A DNA stretch of 7,042 bases from an uncultured Bacillota bacterium. GTDB lineage: Bacteria > Bacillota > Clostridia > Christensenellales > UBA1242. A program made the position numbers and the translations under genes. Location: assembly GCA_949282835.1 (NCBI GenBank), contig CASDQU010000003.1:1-7042 (forward strand). Reading direction: 5' to 3'. The notes under the pieces are model-generated. The model did no database searches and was not told the DNA's origin. It saw only the letters and a program-made list of their open reading frames with translations. Below, piece after piece: positions 1 to 6,544 of the stretch (within the stretch, counting starts at the first letter, position 1; each line of letters opens with the position of its first letter).

Positions 1-1241
1 AAATCCACCTTTCCAAGCTCTGAGGTCTGCCAAATTACATTATGCCTTGCAAATATATCTCTAATTTTTCCAACTGTTTCTGCAGAAGCATCACTTGAGC
101 CGCTCTTGCCAGCAGAGCCTGTGTATTTCTCCATTGATACCCCGCAAGAGAGCATAGCAGAGTTGTTTTTCTCAAACACATCGGCAAAATTAGGGTCAAA
201 AGCAGAGGTTACATCGGCAGAAATACACATTGATTTTTGTCGCACCTTTCTTACATTTTTTCCAAGCGAAAGACAGATATCATTTAAGACATCTTCAAAG
301 AACATACTCTTTATGCCTGTATTGCCTTCACTGCCAATCTCCTCTTTGTCAACAAGTATGCACATTGCAGTGTTTAGGCTATCTGTATTAAGTAACCCTT
401 TATAGGCAGCATATGCACAAACTCTATCATCTTGACCATAGCCACCAATAAGCGCTCTATCTAAGCCTACATCTTTTGCCTTAAAAGCAGGCACAACACT
501 TAATTCGCTGCTGATAAAATCTTCTTCCACCATGCCATAGTCTTTATTTAAAATTTTTAAAATATTTGCTTTAATTTTATCCCTTTCATCTTTATTATTC
601 AAAGGCAAGCCACCTACCACAATGTTAAGCTGCTCTCCACTTATAACCTCTCTTGCATTGAGCGCTAATTGCTTTTGGCTAAGATGAGGCAAAAGGTCGT
701 TTATATAAAAGACAGGGTCGTCCTCTTTTTCTCCTATTGAAATTTTTAATTTTTTGCCATTTTTTAGTACTACCACGCCATGTAAAGCTAGTGGCATTGC
801 CGTCCACTGATACTTTTTTATGCCACCATAATAGTGAGTTTTTAAAAAACAAAATCCATCACTTTCAAAGAGGGGTATTTGTTTCAAGTCAAGTCTCGGA
901 CAGTCAATATGGCTTGCCACCATTCTAATACCATCTTTTTCAATGTCATTTGAGCCTATTTTAAATAAAACAACTCCTTTATCTCGATTTGTAATATATT
1001 TTTTGTCGCCTGCCTTTAATTTGTCTCCAAATTTATATTCGCTGTAACCTTTTTGTTTTGCTTCACTGATAATGAAATCATTTGCTTCGCGCTCAGTTTT
1101 GCAATTATTGATAAAATTCTTATAGCCCTCTGCAAAATCAAAAATTTGTTTTTTCTCTTTTGCACTGGCAACTTCATAATAGTTCTTTTTTAAATATTTG
1201 TAATCGGTTGCAACTTTTTTATTTGTGCCAATATTCTCCAT
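1..1241 (-). CDS. M18-family metallo-aminopeptidase (aspartyl aminopeptidase / aminopeptidase 1 type), C-terminus cut by window edge
   Basis: The first 413 residues are readable and the frame stays open to the left edge, so no stop is seen. M18 enzymes are cytosolic di-zinc exopeptidases that remove N-terminal residues from peptides and form tetrahedral dodecamers; bacterial members are about 450-470 residues, so roughly 50 are missing. The family landmarks appear in order: MVASHID at 108-113 (metal-ligand His111), KTHYYGGIKKYQW at 134-146, GQDDR at 269-273 (bridging Asp), DKEEIGSEGNTG at 298-309 (catalytic Glu300 and ligand Glu301), SADV at 341-344 (ligand Asp343) and GKSGSSDAS at 378-386. 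The last ligand His, near residue 440 in eukaryotic homologues, lies outside the window. The ATG at 1241 has GGAGG at 1246-1250, 4 nt upstream, which is strong but close. It is the last gene of the minus-strand block seen here, 75 nt after tpiA. Substrate preference (Asp/Glu or broader) cannot be told. The family assignment is firm. Confidence 0.93.
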   Translation of the reverse strand, partial: MENIGTNKKVATDYKYLKKNYYEVASAKEKKQIFDFAEGYKNFINNCKTEREANDFIISEAKQKGYSEYKFGDKLKAGDKKYITNRDKGVVLFKIGSNDIEKDGIRMVASHIDCPRLDLKQIPLFESDGFCFLKTHYYGGIKKYQWTAMPLALHGVVVLKNGKKLKISIGEKEDDPVFYINDLLPHLSQKQLALNAREVISGEQLNIVVGGLPLNNKDERDKIKANILKILNKDYGMVEEDFISSELSVVPAFKAKDVGLDRALIGGYGQDDRVCAYAAYKGLLNTDSLNTAMCILVDKEEIGSEGNTGIKSMFFEDVLNDICLSLGKNVRKVRQKSMCISADVTSAFDPNFADVFEKNNSAMLSCGVSMEKYTGSAGKSGSSDASAETVGKIRDIFARHNVIWQTSELGKVD

Positions 1242-1272
1242 TTCTCCTCCATACAACTTATTATTTGGCATA

Positions 1273-1316
1273 TTTATTTAAATAAACTTGTTTTTTATAA
1301 AAATTTCAAGTTTATT
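1273..1316 (-). repeat. Inverted repeats between tpiA and the aminopeptidase gene
   Basis: A perfect 10-bp inverted repeat, AATAAACTTG (1281-1290) and CAAGTTTATT (1307-1316), abuts the tpiA stop codon. Its 16-nt loop can itself pair (TTTTT with AAAAA), so the RNA could form one long AT-rich hairpin. An overlapping 14-bp perfect palindrome TTTATTTAAATAAA lies at 1273-1286. On the minus-strand transcript no clear U run follows the hairpin, so it is at best a weak or partial terminator; RNA processing or mRNA 3'-end protection is equally possible. A poor promoter match (TTGAAA, 17 nt, TTTATT) overlaps it and could serve the aminopeptidase gene. The repeat is certain; its function is inferred. 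Confidence 0.55.
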
Positions 1317-2069
1317 TTACTTTTCTATAGTGCTAATTATTTGCAAAAATGCTCCGAGGTCAAGACAAGCTCCGCCAACTAAAAATCCATTAGAGTATTT
1401 CAAATTTTTAAATTTGCTTATATTTTTAGTATTTACACTGCCGCCATAGACAATTTCAATATTTTCACTGGCTTTTTGAGAAAAATCTTCTTTAATCACA
1501 TTGCGAATAGTTTTGCAAGCCTTGTCGATTTCTGCAGCCGTTGGCGTAATGCCTGTGCCGATAGCCCAAATAGGCTCATAGGCAATAGTGATATTTTCAA
1601 GCTCATTTTCATAAAGTCCCTTCAAAGCTGCCTCCAACTGCTCTGTTAAAACATCAAAAGTTTTGAGAGTGTTATAATCAGCCAAACTTTCTCCAACGCA
1701 CAATATCACACTTAATCCATTTTTTAAGGCAATTTTAATCTTGTGATTGATAGACTTATTATCTTCTTTAAACTTTTTGCGTCTTTCGCTATGCCCTATG
1801 ATAACATAATTTACACCAGCATCTTTAAGCATTGCTCCATTAATTTCGCCGGTGTTTTTTCCTTCCTCTTCATCACAAATATTTTGTGCACCTAAAGATA
1901 TCTTTCTTTTATCAAGCAAAAATTTAGCGATTGCAAGTGAGGTATAGGGAAAAGATAGGCAAAGCTTCACCTTGTCGCTATCAGCATACCTTGCCAGCAG
2001 CTGAATAAGATACTCCTTTGTCATAGATGGAGTAAAATTCATTTTAAAGTTTGCAATTATTTTTTTCAT
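1317..2069 (-). CDS. tpiA: Triosephosphate isomerase
   Basis: This gene encodes a complete 250-residue cytosolic TIM-barrel enzyme that interconverts dihydroxyacetone phosphate and glyceraldehyde 3-phosphate in glycolysis and gluconeogenesis. Visible signatures are NFKMN at 7-11 (catalytic Lys9; the usual Trp of NWKMN is Phe), GHSERR at 92-97 (electrophile His93), YEPIWAIGTG at 164-173 (catalytic base Glu165 and the flexible lid loop), YGGSVN at 208-213 and LVGGACL at 230-236 (phosphate-binding loops). The AQN...TGE dimer/loop region at 61-75 is present but carries an acidic CDEEEGKN insert-like stretch where GAFTGE-type sequence is usual. Length is normal for the family. The ATG shares 4 nt (ATGA) with the pgk stop and has AGGAG at 2078-2082, 8 nt upstream and inside pgk, so the two are translationally coupled. 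It ends with TAA, directly before a hairpin. The assignment is secure; all catalytic residues are intact. Confidence 0.97.
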   Translation of the reverse strand: MKKIIANFKMNFTPSMTKEYLIQLLARYADSDKVKLCLSFPYTSLAIAKFLLDKRKISLGAQNICDEEEGKNTGEINGAMLKDAGVNYVIIGHSERRKKFKEDNKSINHKIKIALKNGLSVILCVGESLADYNTLKTFDVLTEQLEAALKGLYENELENITIAYEPIWAIGTGITPTAAEIDKACKTIRNVIKEDFSQKASENIEIVYGGSVNTKNISKFKNLKYSNGFLVGGACLDLGAFLQIISTIEK

Positions 2070-2082
2070 AAAATCTTCTCCT
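2066..2082 (-). promoter_or_regulatory. ATGA stop-start overlap and internal ribosome binding site coupling pgk to tpiA
   Basis: The TGA stop of pgk (2066-2068) overlaps the ATG of tpiA (2067-2069). AGGAG at 2078-2082, inside the last pgk codons, is 8 nt from that ATG. This layout lets ribosomes finishing pgk restart on tpiA and fixes the tpiA start. Confidence 0.85.
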
Positions 2083-3247
2083 GAATTACATCAATAGCAG
2101 GCAAAGAGCCTTCTTCCAAAAATTTCATGGTAGCACCGCCACCAGTTGAAATATAATTCATTTTTTTGCCAAGTCCAAAGCTGTTAATTGCAGCCACAGT
2201 ATCTCCGCCACCAACAAGAGAATAGCCTTTGGCATTTGCGATAGCCTTTGCAATCTTTAAAGTGCCATTTTTAAATCTTCCGTCCTCATATAGTCCCATA
2301 GGTCCATTCCAAAAGATTTGTCCTGCTTGTTGTATTGCTTGACTATATAACTTAATAGTTTTAGGTCCAATATCAAAACCTTTCATATCACCTGTCATGC
2401 GGCTGGTAACCAAACATCTTTTTGCCCTGTCACTATCTCTTACACAAACATGGTCAATAGGAAGTAATATCTTTTTACCTTCGCTTTCTGCTCTTGCTAA
2501 AATTTGCTCAGCCGTTTGAATGCTATTTTTTTGTACTATAGAAGTGCCAACGCTCTCTCCTTTTGCGGCAAGAAAGGTATACGCCATAGCTCCGCCAATT
2601 ATAATAGTGTCAGCCTTGTCTACAAATCTATTTAAAATATCAATTTTAGTTTCCACTTTTGCGCCGCCCAGCACTGCCACAAAAGGCTTTTTAGGCTCTT
2701 CCATAAAAGAGGATAGCGCGTTTATCTCTTTTTCCATTAAAATGCCTATTGCATTAGGCAAAAGTCTAGCCACTCCATAATTACTTGCATTTTCTCTATG
2801 CGCCACACCAAAAGCATCATTTACAAAAATTTGTCCTAAAGCTGCAATCTCTTTGGCAAAATTCATGTCGCACTCGCTCTCGCCTTGATAAAATCTTACA
2901 TTTTCAAGGAGCATAACATCGCCATCTTTCATGGCATCAATTCTATTTTTAACTTCTTGACCAATAACACTATTACAAAAGGTCACATTTGCCTTTATCT
3001 TATTCATGAGAAGTACAGCGATTGGCCAAAGCGATTTTCTAATATCATAACCTTTAGGTCTATCTAAGTGTGATAAAACAACCACCTTTGCACCCTGTCC
3101 GCTCAAATAATTCAAAGTTGGCAGTGCGTTAATTATTCTGGTTGCATCAAGTATCCGCCCTGTTTCGTCAATAGGGACATTAAAGTCCACCCTACAAAGC
3201 ACCACTTTTCCTTTCAATTCTGCCAAATCTTTTATAGTTCTTTTCAC
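2066..3247 (-). CDS. pgk: Phosphoglycerate kinase (GTG start)
   Basis: This is a complete 393-residue enzyme (family length about 390-400). It transfers the acyl phosphate of 1,3-bisphosphoglycerate to ADP, the first ATP-forming step of glycolysis, in the cytosol. N-domain substrate-site motifs: RVDFNVP (19-25), TRI (36-38, Arg37), SHLDRPKG (59-66; Asp replaces the usual Gly of HLGRP), LLENVRF (113-119) and VNDAFGVAHRENAS (142-155, usually VNDAFG-AHRAHAS). C-domain nucleotide-site motifs: LGGAKVETKI (193-202), IIGGAMAYTFL (216-226), WNGPMGLYE (313-321) and GGGDT (346-350), followed by ISTGGGATMKFLEEG (366-380). The 3-phosphoglycerate-binding Arg and His residues all appear present, so it should be active. 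The start codon is GTG, set by GGAGGG 6 nt upstream. The gene overlaps tpiA by 4 nt and follows dusB after 48 nt. The usual partner gapA is not next to it. Confidence 0.97.
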   Translation of the reverse strand: MKRTIKDLAELKGKVVLCRVDFNVPIDETGRILDATRIINALPTLNYLSGQGAKVVVLSHLDRPKGYDIRKSLWPIAVLLMNKIKANVTFCNSVIGQEVKNRIDAMKDGDVMLLENVRFYQGESECDMNFAKEIAALGQIFVNDAFGVAHRENASNYGVARLLPNAIGILMEKEINALSSFMEEPKKPFVAVLGGAKVETKIDILNRFVDKADTIIIGGAMAYTFLAAKGESVGTSIVQKNSIQTAEQILARAESEGKKILLPIDHVCVRDSDRAKRCLVTSRMTGDMKGFDIGPKTIKLYSQAIQQAGQIFWNGPMGLYEDGRFKNGTLKIAKAIANAKGYSLVGGGDTVAAINSFGLGKKMNYISTGGGATMKFLEEGSLPAIDVIQEKIL

Positions 3248-3253
3248 AATAAT

Positions 3254-3259
3254 CCCTCC
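3254..3259 (-). promoter_or_regulatory. Ribosome binding site fixing the GTG start of pgk
   Basis: GGAGGG on the minus strand lies 6 nt before the GTG at 3245-3247, which is good spacing. The nearby ATG at 3260-3262 is out of frame for Pgk: it reads five codons and then stops at a TGA overlapping the GTG (TTGTGA). GTG is therefore the start. Confidence 0.8.
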
Positions 3260-3266
3260 ATATAAA

Positions 3267-3288
3267 TTTTACAACAATTTTTGTAAAA
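3267..3288 (-). repeat. Perfect 8-bp inverted repeat in the dusB-pgk gap
   Basis: TTTTACAA (3267-3274) and TTGTAAAA (3281-3288) flank a 6-nt spacer, a perfect dyad in the 48-nt gap just upstream of the pgk ribosome binding site. It could be an operator for a dimeric regulator or a weak RNA hairpin separating dusB from pgk. Half-site order (ACAA inside, TTTT outside) does not match the Rex-type TTGT...ACAA consensus. No U run follows it on the transcript, so a classic terminator is unlikely. Confidence 0.5.
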
Positions 3289-3295
3289 CTCAAAA

Positions 3296-4228
3296 TTATT
3301 TACAAAACAATTCTTCAATTATCTTTAAACTATCGTCTATAGATGGACTTGTGGCAATTTGTGCTCTCATTTTCGCTGCATTTTGAAAACTATTTGTATA
3401 CCAAAGAAAATGCTTGCGAAGATATAGCGTCAGCCAATTTTCATCATAATAGCGTCTAAGTATCTCCACATGAGTTTTAATCGCCTCAAATTTTTCTGCG
3501 GCAGAAATATCTTTTATCTTTCCAAGTAGCTCACCAAAAATCCATGGCTTTCCTTGCGATGCTCTACCTATCATTACAGCATCAACCTTGGTAGATAACA
3601 TATCTTGATAACTTTTTTGGTCGCCTACATCTCCATTGCCGATAACGGGTATTTTTAGCCCTGCCTTAAGCCTAGCAATAGCCTCAAGGTCGACATGTCC
3701 GCTGTAGCCTTGAATAGCCCTTCTTCCATGCAGTGTAACAAAACTCGCCCCGCTCTCTTGACACATTCTACCAAACTCCAAACTGATATCTTTATCATAG
3801 CCTAATCTAAACTTAACTGAAATTGGCTTTGAAGAAGCTTTGACTATACTTGAAATTATCTTGCTAGCCTTTACAATATCTTTCATAAGAGCACTGCCCT
3901 CTCCATTTTTAACAATCTTAGGTGCTGGACAACCCATATTGATATCAATAATATCATAGCCTTGAAGAAGTGGACTTGATAGAGCCTTAACCATAATATC
4001 TTCCTCATGCCCAAAAATTTGACCTATTTTTATTTTTTCTTCTTTAGTTGCCTGCGTCATAAACTGCGTCTTTTTAGGATTGTTAAGCATGGCTCTACAA
4101 GAGAGCATTTCGCTAAAGGTGGCGCTTGCTCCAAATTTAGAACAAAGATATCTAAAGCCCACATCGCTAACCCCTGCCATAGGCGCTAAAACCAAGTTAT
4201 CAGCAAAATCAAAATTTTCTATTTTCAT
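3296..4228 (-). CDS. dusB: tRNA-dihydrouridine synthase (DusB type)
   Basis: This 310-residue FMN enzyme reduces specific uridines to dihydrouridine in the tRNA D-loop, in the cytosol. The TIM-barrel Dus signatures are complete: LAPMAGVSD (14-22, FMN site), INMGCPAPKIVKNGEGSAL (96-114) with catalytic Cys100, VKFRLGYD (138-145), LHGR (166-169) and GYSG (174-177), VIGNGDV (195-201) and DAVMIGRASQGKPWIF (216-231), where FMN phosphate binds. The C-terminal helical domain has RKHFLWY (271-277), like the RKH-WY of DusB. Length is slightly short but normal (family about 310-330). The ATG at 4228 fits the family N-terminus because the FMN motif begins only 13 residues later. It has no visible Shine-Dalgarno sequence and lies in overlapping inverted repeats, 36 nt after the flippase stop. 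DusB is preferred over DusA or DusC from motif spacing; which uridine is modified (in DusB, usually U17) is inferred from the family. Confidence 0.93.
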   Translation of the reverse strand: MKIENFDFADNLVLAPMAGVSDVGFRYLCSKFGASATFSEMLSCRAMLNNPKKTQFMTQATKEEKIKIGQIFGHEEDIMVKALSSPLLQGYDIIDINMGCPAPKIVKNGEGSALMKDIVKASKIISSIVKASSKPISVKFRLGYDKDISLEFGRMCQESGASFVTLHGRRAIQGYSGHVDLEAIARLKAGLKIPVIGNGDVGDQKSYQDMLSTKVDAVMIGRASQGKPWIFGELLGKIKDISAAEKFEAIKTHVEILRRYYDENWLTLYLRKHFLWYTNSFQNAAKMRAQIATSPSIDDSLKIIEELFCK

Positions 4229-4229
4229 A

Positions 4230-4260
4230 TTGATATTTTATCAATTTATTAGATAAATTG
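4230..4260 (-). repeat. Two overlapping, mutually exclusive inverted repeats before dusB
   Basis: CAATTTAT (4242-4249) and ATAAATTG (4253-4260) form an 8-bp stem with a 3-nt loop. TTGATA (4230-4235) and TATCAA (4239-4244) form a 6-bp stem with a 3-nt loop ending 1 nt from the dusB ATG. The two share CAA at 4242-4244, so in RNA only one can form fully. No Shine-Dalgarno sequence is visible, so these structures occupy the whole dusB translation start region. They may control re-initiation after the flippase gene or act as a processing site. The dyads are seen; the function is speculative. Confidence 0.5.
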
Positions 4261-4264
4261 CAAA

Positions 4265-5782
4265 TTATTGTTGTCTTTTCATCTTGAGTTTATCAAATAA
4301 TTGTCTGCCATATTGAGCGACAAGAGGAGCTGAGCAAAGTCCATATACAAGGCAGCCAACTATCACCGATAAAACTAAAGACAAGATGCCGCTTACCGCC
4401 TCTTGCAAAAACCCAAGAGCTAGATACATTATTATAGATGAAATAATTGGCAAGATAAACTCATAAAAGCTAATTTTAACAATCTTTCCAAGCTTGATAA
4501 GAGCGCATATGCAAACAATAGAACTATGCACAATACTCGCCAGTGGCAGAGCAAAAATATTTATACTAGGCAAAGGCGCTAAAATGATAGTCATCAAAAT
4601 TTTAAAAAGTCCGCCTATGGCATTGAAAGTTAGACAATAGTAAAAAAATCCCTTGCCTTGAAGCACAGATAAAAGAAATTGCATAATTGCAGTTAGCAAA
4701 ATAGATATGCCGCTAAATAAAGTAAGTTGCACTGCAATTTGTAGATGATTTTCCATAGCTTTAGGATATATAATAGGATATAGACTGCCAGCTATTGATA
4801 TTATGCCAAAGACAAGAGGCGCAAGCAAAAACCACATTACAGAAAAACAGTTGCCTATAATCTGTCTTTGACCCTCTTCATCATTTTGAGAAGAGAGAAA
4901 GGACACCTTTGGCAACAAGGCAAGAGCAACCGACATAGAGATTATAAGAGGAAAATTTAAAATAGCGCCAACAACTCCAGTTTGTATGCCATAGAGCATA
5001 ATACCTTCCTGTGAAGAAAGCCCTGCTCTTGTCAACAATGAAATTATGATAAGCGCCTCTATTGCCTGAGTGAGAGGCAATATGGTGCTAGAAATTGTGA
5101 GCGGCGTTACCGCGGAAAAGAATTCTTTGTTATAATAATTCCTTTTTGGCGTAAGTTTAATTTTTTTAATTACAATTATCGCTAAATATACAAAAGCAAA
5201 AAGCTCTGAAATTACAATGCCTAAAAAAGCACCAAATACCCCTTGAGAAGGGCTATTTTTGCCCAAGATATATGCAAAAATAAGTCCAAAAATAAATTTT
5301 GTTATTTGTTCTAAAATTTGACTGACCGCAGTTGGCGTCATATTCTCATAACCTTGAATGACACCTCTAAAAATGCCTATCATACCTGCCAGTGGCAAAA
5401 GCAAGATAAAAAGCATATAATTGATAGCCCCATCAATATTACCCTGCAGCGAAGCTATCTGCTTAGAAAAAAGAAAAAATATAGCACCTATAACAAAACT
5501 TAAACCCATTCCAAATAAGATGGCTGTCTTGAAAAAACCGTTGATTTTTGATAAATCTCCTTTGGCGCGCGCACTTGAAACAAGTTTTGATAAGCCGCTA
5601 CTAACTCCACCAGAAACAATGACTATAGATAAAGAATATAGCGACATTATCATTTGAAATAGCCCTATCCCCTCTAAATTAATAATATTTGTAAGTGGAA
5701 GTCTAAAAAGTGCGCCAAAAAGTTTGCACACCAGCCCACTTACAATCAATATAAAAGCTCCTTTGCCAACCGAAGATTCCAT
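4265..5782 (-). CDS. SpoVB/MurJ-like polytopic membrane flippase (MATE/MOP superfamily)
   Basis: This is a roughly 505-residue integral membrane protein of the MVF/MATE-like polysaccharide-transport group, whose members flip undecaprenyl-linked sugars such as lipid II across the membrane; SpoVB is the sporulation paralogue. About 14 hydrophobic helices are visible. Counting from the ATG, the N-terminus reads GAFILIVSGLVCKLFGALFRLPLTN (8-32), as in SpoVB homologues. The hallmark RGVIQGYENMTPTAVSQILEQ sits at about 139-159, and the protein ends in a basic KLKMKRQQ tail. Length matches the family (500-550). An in-frame TTG at 5818 would add 12 residues (MYTFFDFSHYTS), but family N-termini begin near the ATG, so the ATG at 5782 is preferred. 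Neither start has a Shine-Dalgarno sequence. It is the first gene of the minus-strand block, divergent from the 5906 gene. A specific role (SpoVB sporulation, lipid II or wall polysaccharide flipping) cannot be chosen without sporulation or wall genes nearby. Confidence 0.88.
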   Translation of the reverse strand: MESSVGKGAFILIVSGLVCKLFGALFRLPLTNIINLEGIGLFQMIMSLYSLSIVIVSGGVSSGLSKLVSSARAKGDLSKINGFFKTAILFGMGLSFVIGAIFFLFSKQIASLQGNIDGAINYMLFILLLPLAGMIGIFRGVIQGYENMTPTAVSQILEQITKFIFGLIFAYILGKNSPSQGVFGAFLGIVISELFAFVYLAIIVIKKIKLTPKRNYYNKEFFSAVTPLTISSTILPLTQAIEALIIISLLTRAGLSSQEGIMLYGIQTGVVGAILNFPLIISMSVALALLPKVSFLSSQNDEEGQRQIIGNCFSVMWFLLAPLVFGIISIAGSLYPIIYPKAMENHLQIAVQLTLFSGISILLTAIMQFLLSVLQGKGFFYYCLTFNAIGGLFKILMTIILAPLPSINIFALPLASIVHSSIVCICALIKLGKIVKISFYEFILPIISSIIMYLALGFLQEAVSGILSLVLSVIVGCLVYGLCSAPLVAQYGRQLFDKLKMKRQQ

Positions 5783-5785
5783 AGA

Positions 5786-5815
5786 AGTATAGTGTGAAAA
5801 ATCAAAAAAAGTATA
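5786..5815 (-). promoter_or_regulatory. Tandem TATACT -10-like boxes upstream of the flippase gene
   Basis: TATACT occurs twice on the minus strand, at 5810-5815 and 5786-5791, 24 nt apart. The upstream copy would place a transcript start near 5803, giving a leader of about 20 nt before the ATG at 5782. The downstream copy is only 3 nt from that ATG and would give an almost leaderless or 5'-truncated mRNA. No good -35 element is seen at 16-18 nt for either copy, so the promoter call is tentative. Confidence 0.4.
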
Positions 5816-5834
5816 CAAAATTTGCGTTTTGCTA

Positions 5835-5863
5835 TTTACAAATAAGAAAAACTGTGTTATTAT
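5835..5863 (+). promoter_or_regulatory. Sigma-A-type promoter with extended -10 for the 5906 gene
   Basis: The -35 box TTTACA (5835-5840) is separated by exactly 17 nt from the -10 box TATTAT (5858-5863), which is preceded by TG at 5855-5856 (extended -10). The predicted start is near 5870, giving a leader of about 36 nt. A second overlapping TATAAT at 5861-5866 lies at 20-nt spacing. This is the best promoter in the window and points away from the flippase. Confidence 0.72.
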
Positions 5864-5891
5864 AATAAGCGTAAGAATATAAATTTGGATG

Positions 5892-5898
5892 AAAGGAG
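5892..5898 (+). promoter_or_regulatory. Ribosome binding site fixing the start at 5906
   Basis: AAAGGAG ends 7 nt before the ATG at 5906-5908, a near-ideal site. The in-frame TTG at 5885 lies upstream of and reads through this site, so starting there would bury it in the coding region. The ATG is the real start. Confidence 0.88.
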
Positions 5899-5905
5899 AA
5901 AAAAT

Positions 5906-6538
5906 ATGGGAAACAACAAATATATTGTCGATGACAGCAAAATGAATCCAAAAGCACGCAAAAATGAAAAAGTAAGAAACTATAAAACATTAATGATTTT
6001 AAACAAATTACTTACAGATCCTAAGAGCATCTCTGCCAAACAAAAAGATTGGCTTGTTAACAAAGAAGTTACTAATGCAGACAAACTCCGTGCGTTACAT
6101 GATATGATTGTAAATGACACAAACCCAGGCACTAACGGAATTACACAACAATTTAAAAATTCATACCTGGCGCAATGTTTGGAGTGGCTCTTCAACTCAA
6201 ACATTGAGGGCGAGACCCCTTGGAACAAATATCAAGGCAACAATAATGTACCAAAAGAATATGTTTTTGATAATCCTGCTAGTGCAGCGTTTAAATCTTA
6301 TAGAAATGACGAAAACGCACCTATAGGAATTGATTCTGGTAAACTTATCGACCTTATAATCCAAGGCAATTCTTCTACAGGCTTTAGTTTTAGTGATTCT
6401 ACCCAACACAGCACTATTGCAGAACTTGAAGAAATTAAAGAAGCTGTTAAAGAAATGATAAAAATCTGTAAACATTCCAGGGCGTTTCAAACATATTATA
6501 ATTATCCAGAAAAAGATGATATTTTAGAAAATGAATAA
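5906..6538 (+). CDS. Unrecognised 210-residue soluble protein (hypothetical)
   Basis: I do not recognise a family. The protein has no signal peptide and no membrane segment, so it is probably cytosolic. The N-terminal 27 residues are basic (seven Lys/Arg between 12 and 27), followed by predicted helices at about 27-37, 43-52, 58-70 and 82-97. Residues 98-165 are polar, Asn/Gly/Ser-rich and probably looped (NNN at 112-114, QGNSSTGFSFSDST at 153-166). A charged amphipathic helix spans about 169-190, and the tail is acidic (EKDDILENE). Asn makes up about 11% of residues; there are three Trp (49, 94, 106) and two Cys (91, 188), with no catalytic or metal-binding signature. It is a self-contained unit: consensus-like promoter, strong ribosome binding site, tandem TAATAA stop and a hairpin terminator. 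It is divergent from the flippase and convergent with an acidic protein gene. Base use resembles its neighbours. Coding status is well supported; function is unknown. Confidence 0.85.
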   Translation: MGNNKYIVDDSKMNPKARKNEKVRNYKTLMILNKLLTDPKSISAKQKDWLVNKEVTNADKLRALHDMIVNDTNPGTNGITQQFKNSYLAQCLEWLFNSNIEGETPWNKYQGNNNVPKEYVFDNPASAAFKSYRNDENAPIGIDSGKLIDLIIQGNSSTGFSFSDSTQHSTIAELEEIKEAVKEMIKICKHSRAFQTYYNYPEKDDILENE

Positions 6539-6544
6539 TAAATT

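Noticed and set aside
106..928. Plus-strand open frames of 99 and 63 residues (106-405, 737-928).
   Set aside because: They lie antisense to the M18 aminopeptidase, whose conserved motifs run through the region, and have no ribosome binding sites or recognisable content.
1281..1316. Strong intrinsic terminator after tpiA.
   Set aside because: The stem is almost all A-T and no U run follows it on the minus-strand transcript, so it was recorded as an inverted repeat only.
3259..3287. Possible pgk promoter: TTTACA (3282-3287), 17 nt, TATATG (3259-3264) on the minus strand.
   Set aside because: The predicted transcript start would fall at about 3252, downstream of the pgk ribosome binding site at 3254-3259, so the mRNA would lose it. 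The -10 match is also only 4 of 6.
3267..3288. Rex (redox regulator) operator upstream of pgk.
   Set aside because: Rex sites have TTGT outside and ACAA at the far end; here the half-sites are in the opposite order, with TTTTACAA first.
2520..5657. Plus-strand open frames of 60-86 residues opposite pgk, dusB and the flippase.
   Set aside because: These are shadows of strongly conserved minus-strand genes, with no start signals of their own.
5885..5905. Upstream in-frame TTG start for the 210-residue gene.
   Set aside because: The strong AAAGGAG at 5892-5898 would then lie inside the coding region; it is correctly spaced for the ATG at 5906.
5980..6490. Minus-strand and alternate plus-frame open frames inside the 210-residue gene (5980-6228, 6197-6490, 6114-6326).
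   Set aside because: The 5906-6538 frame is longer and has a promoter, ribosome binding site and terminator; the others have none and read like antisense or out-of-frame sequence.
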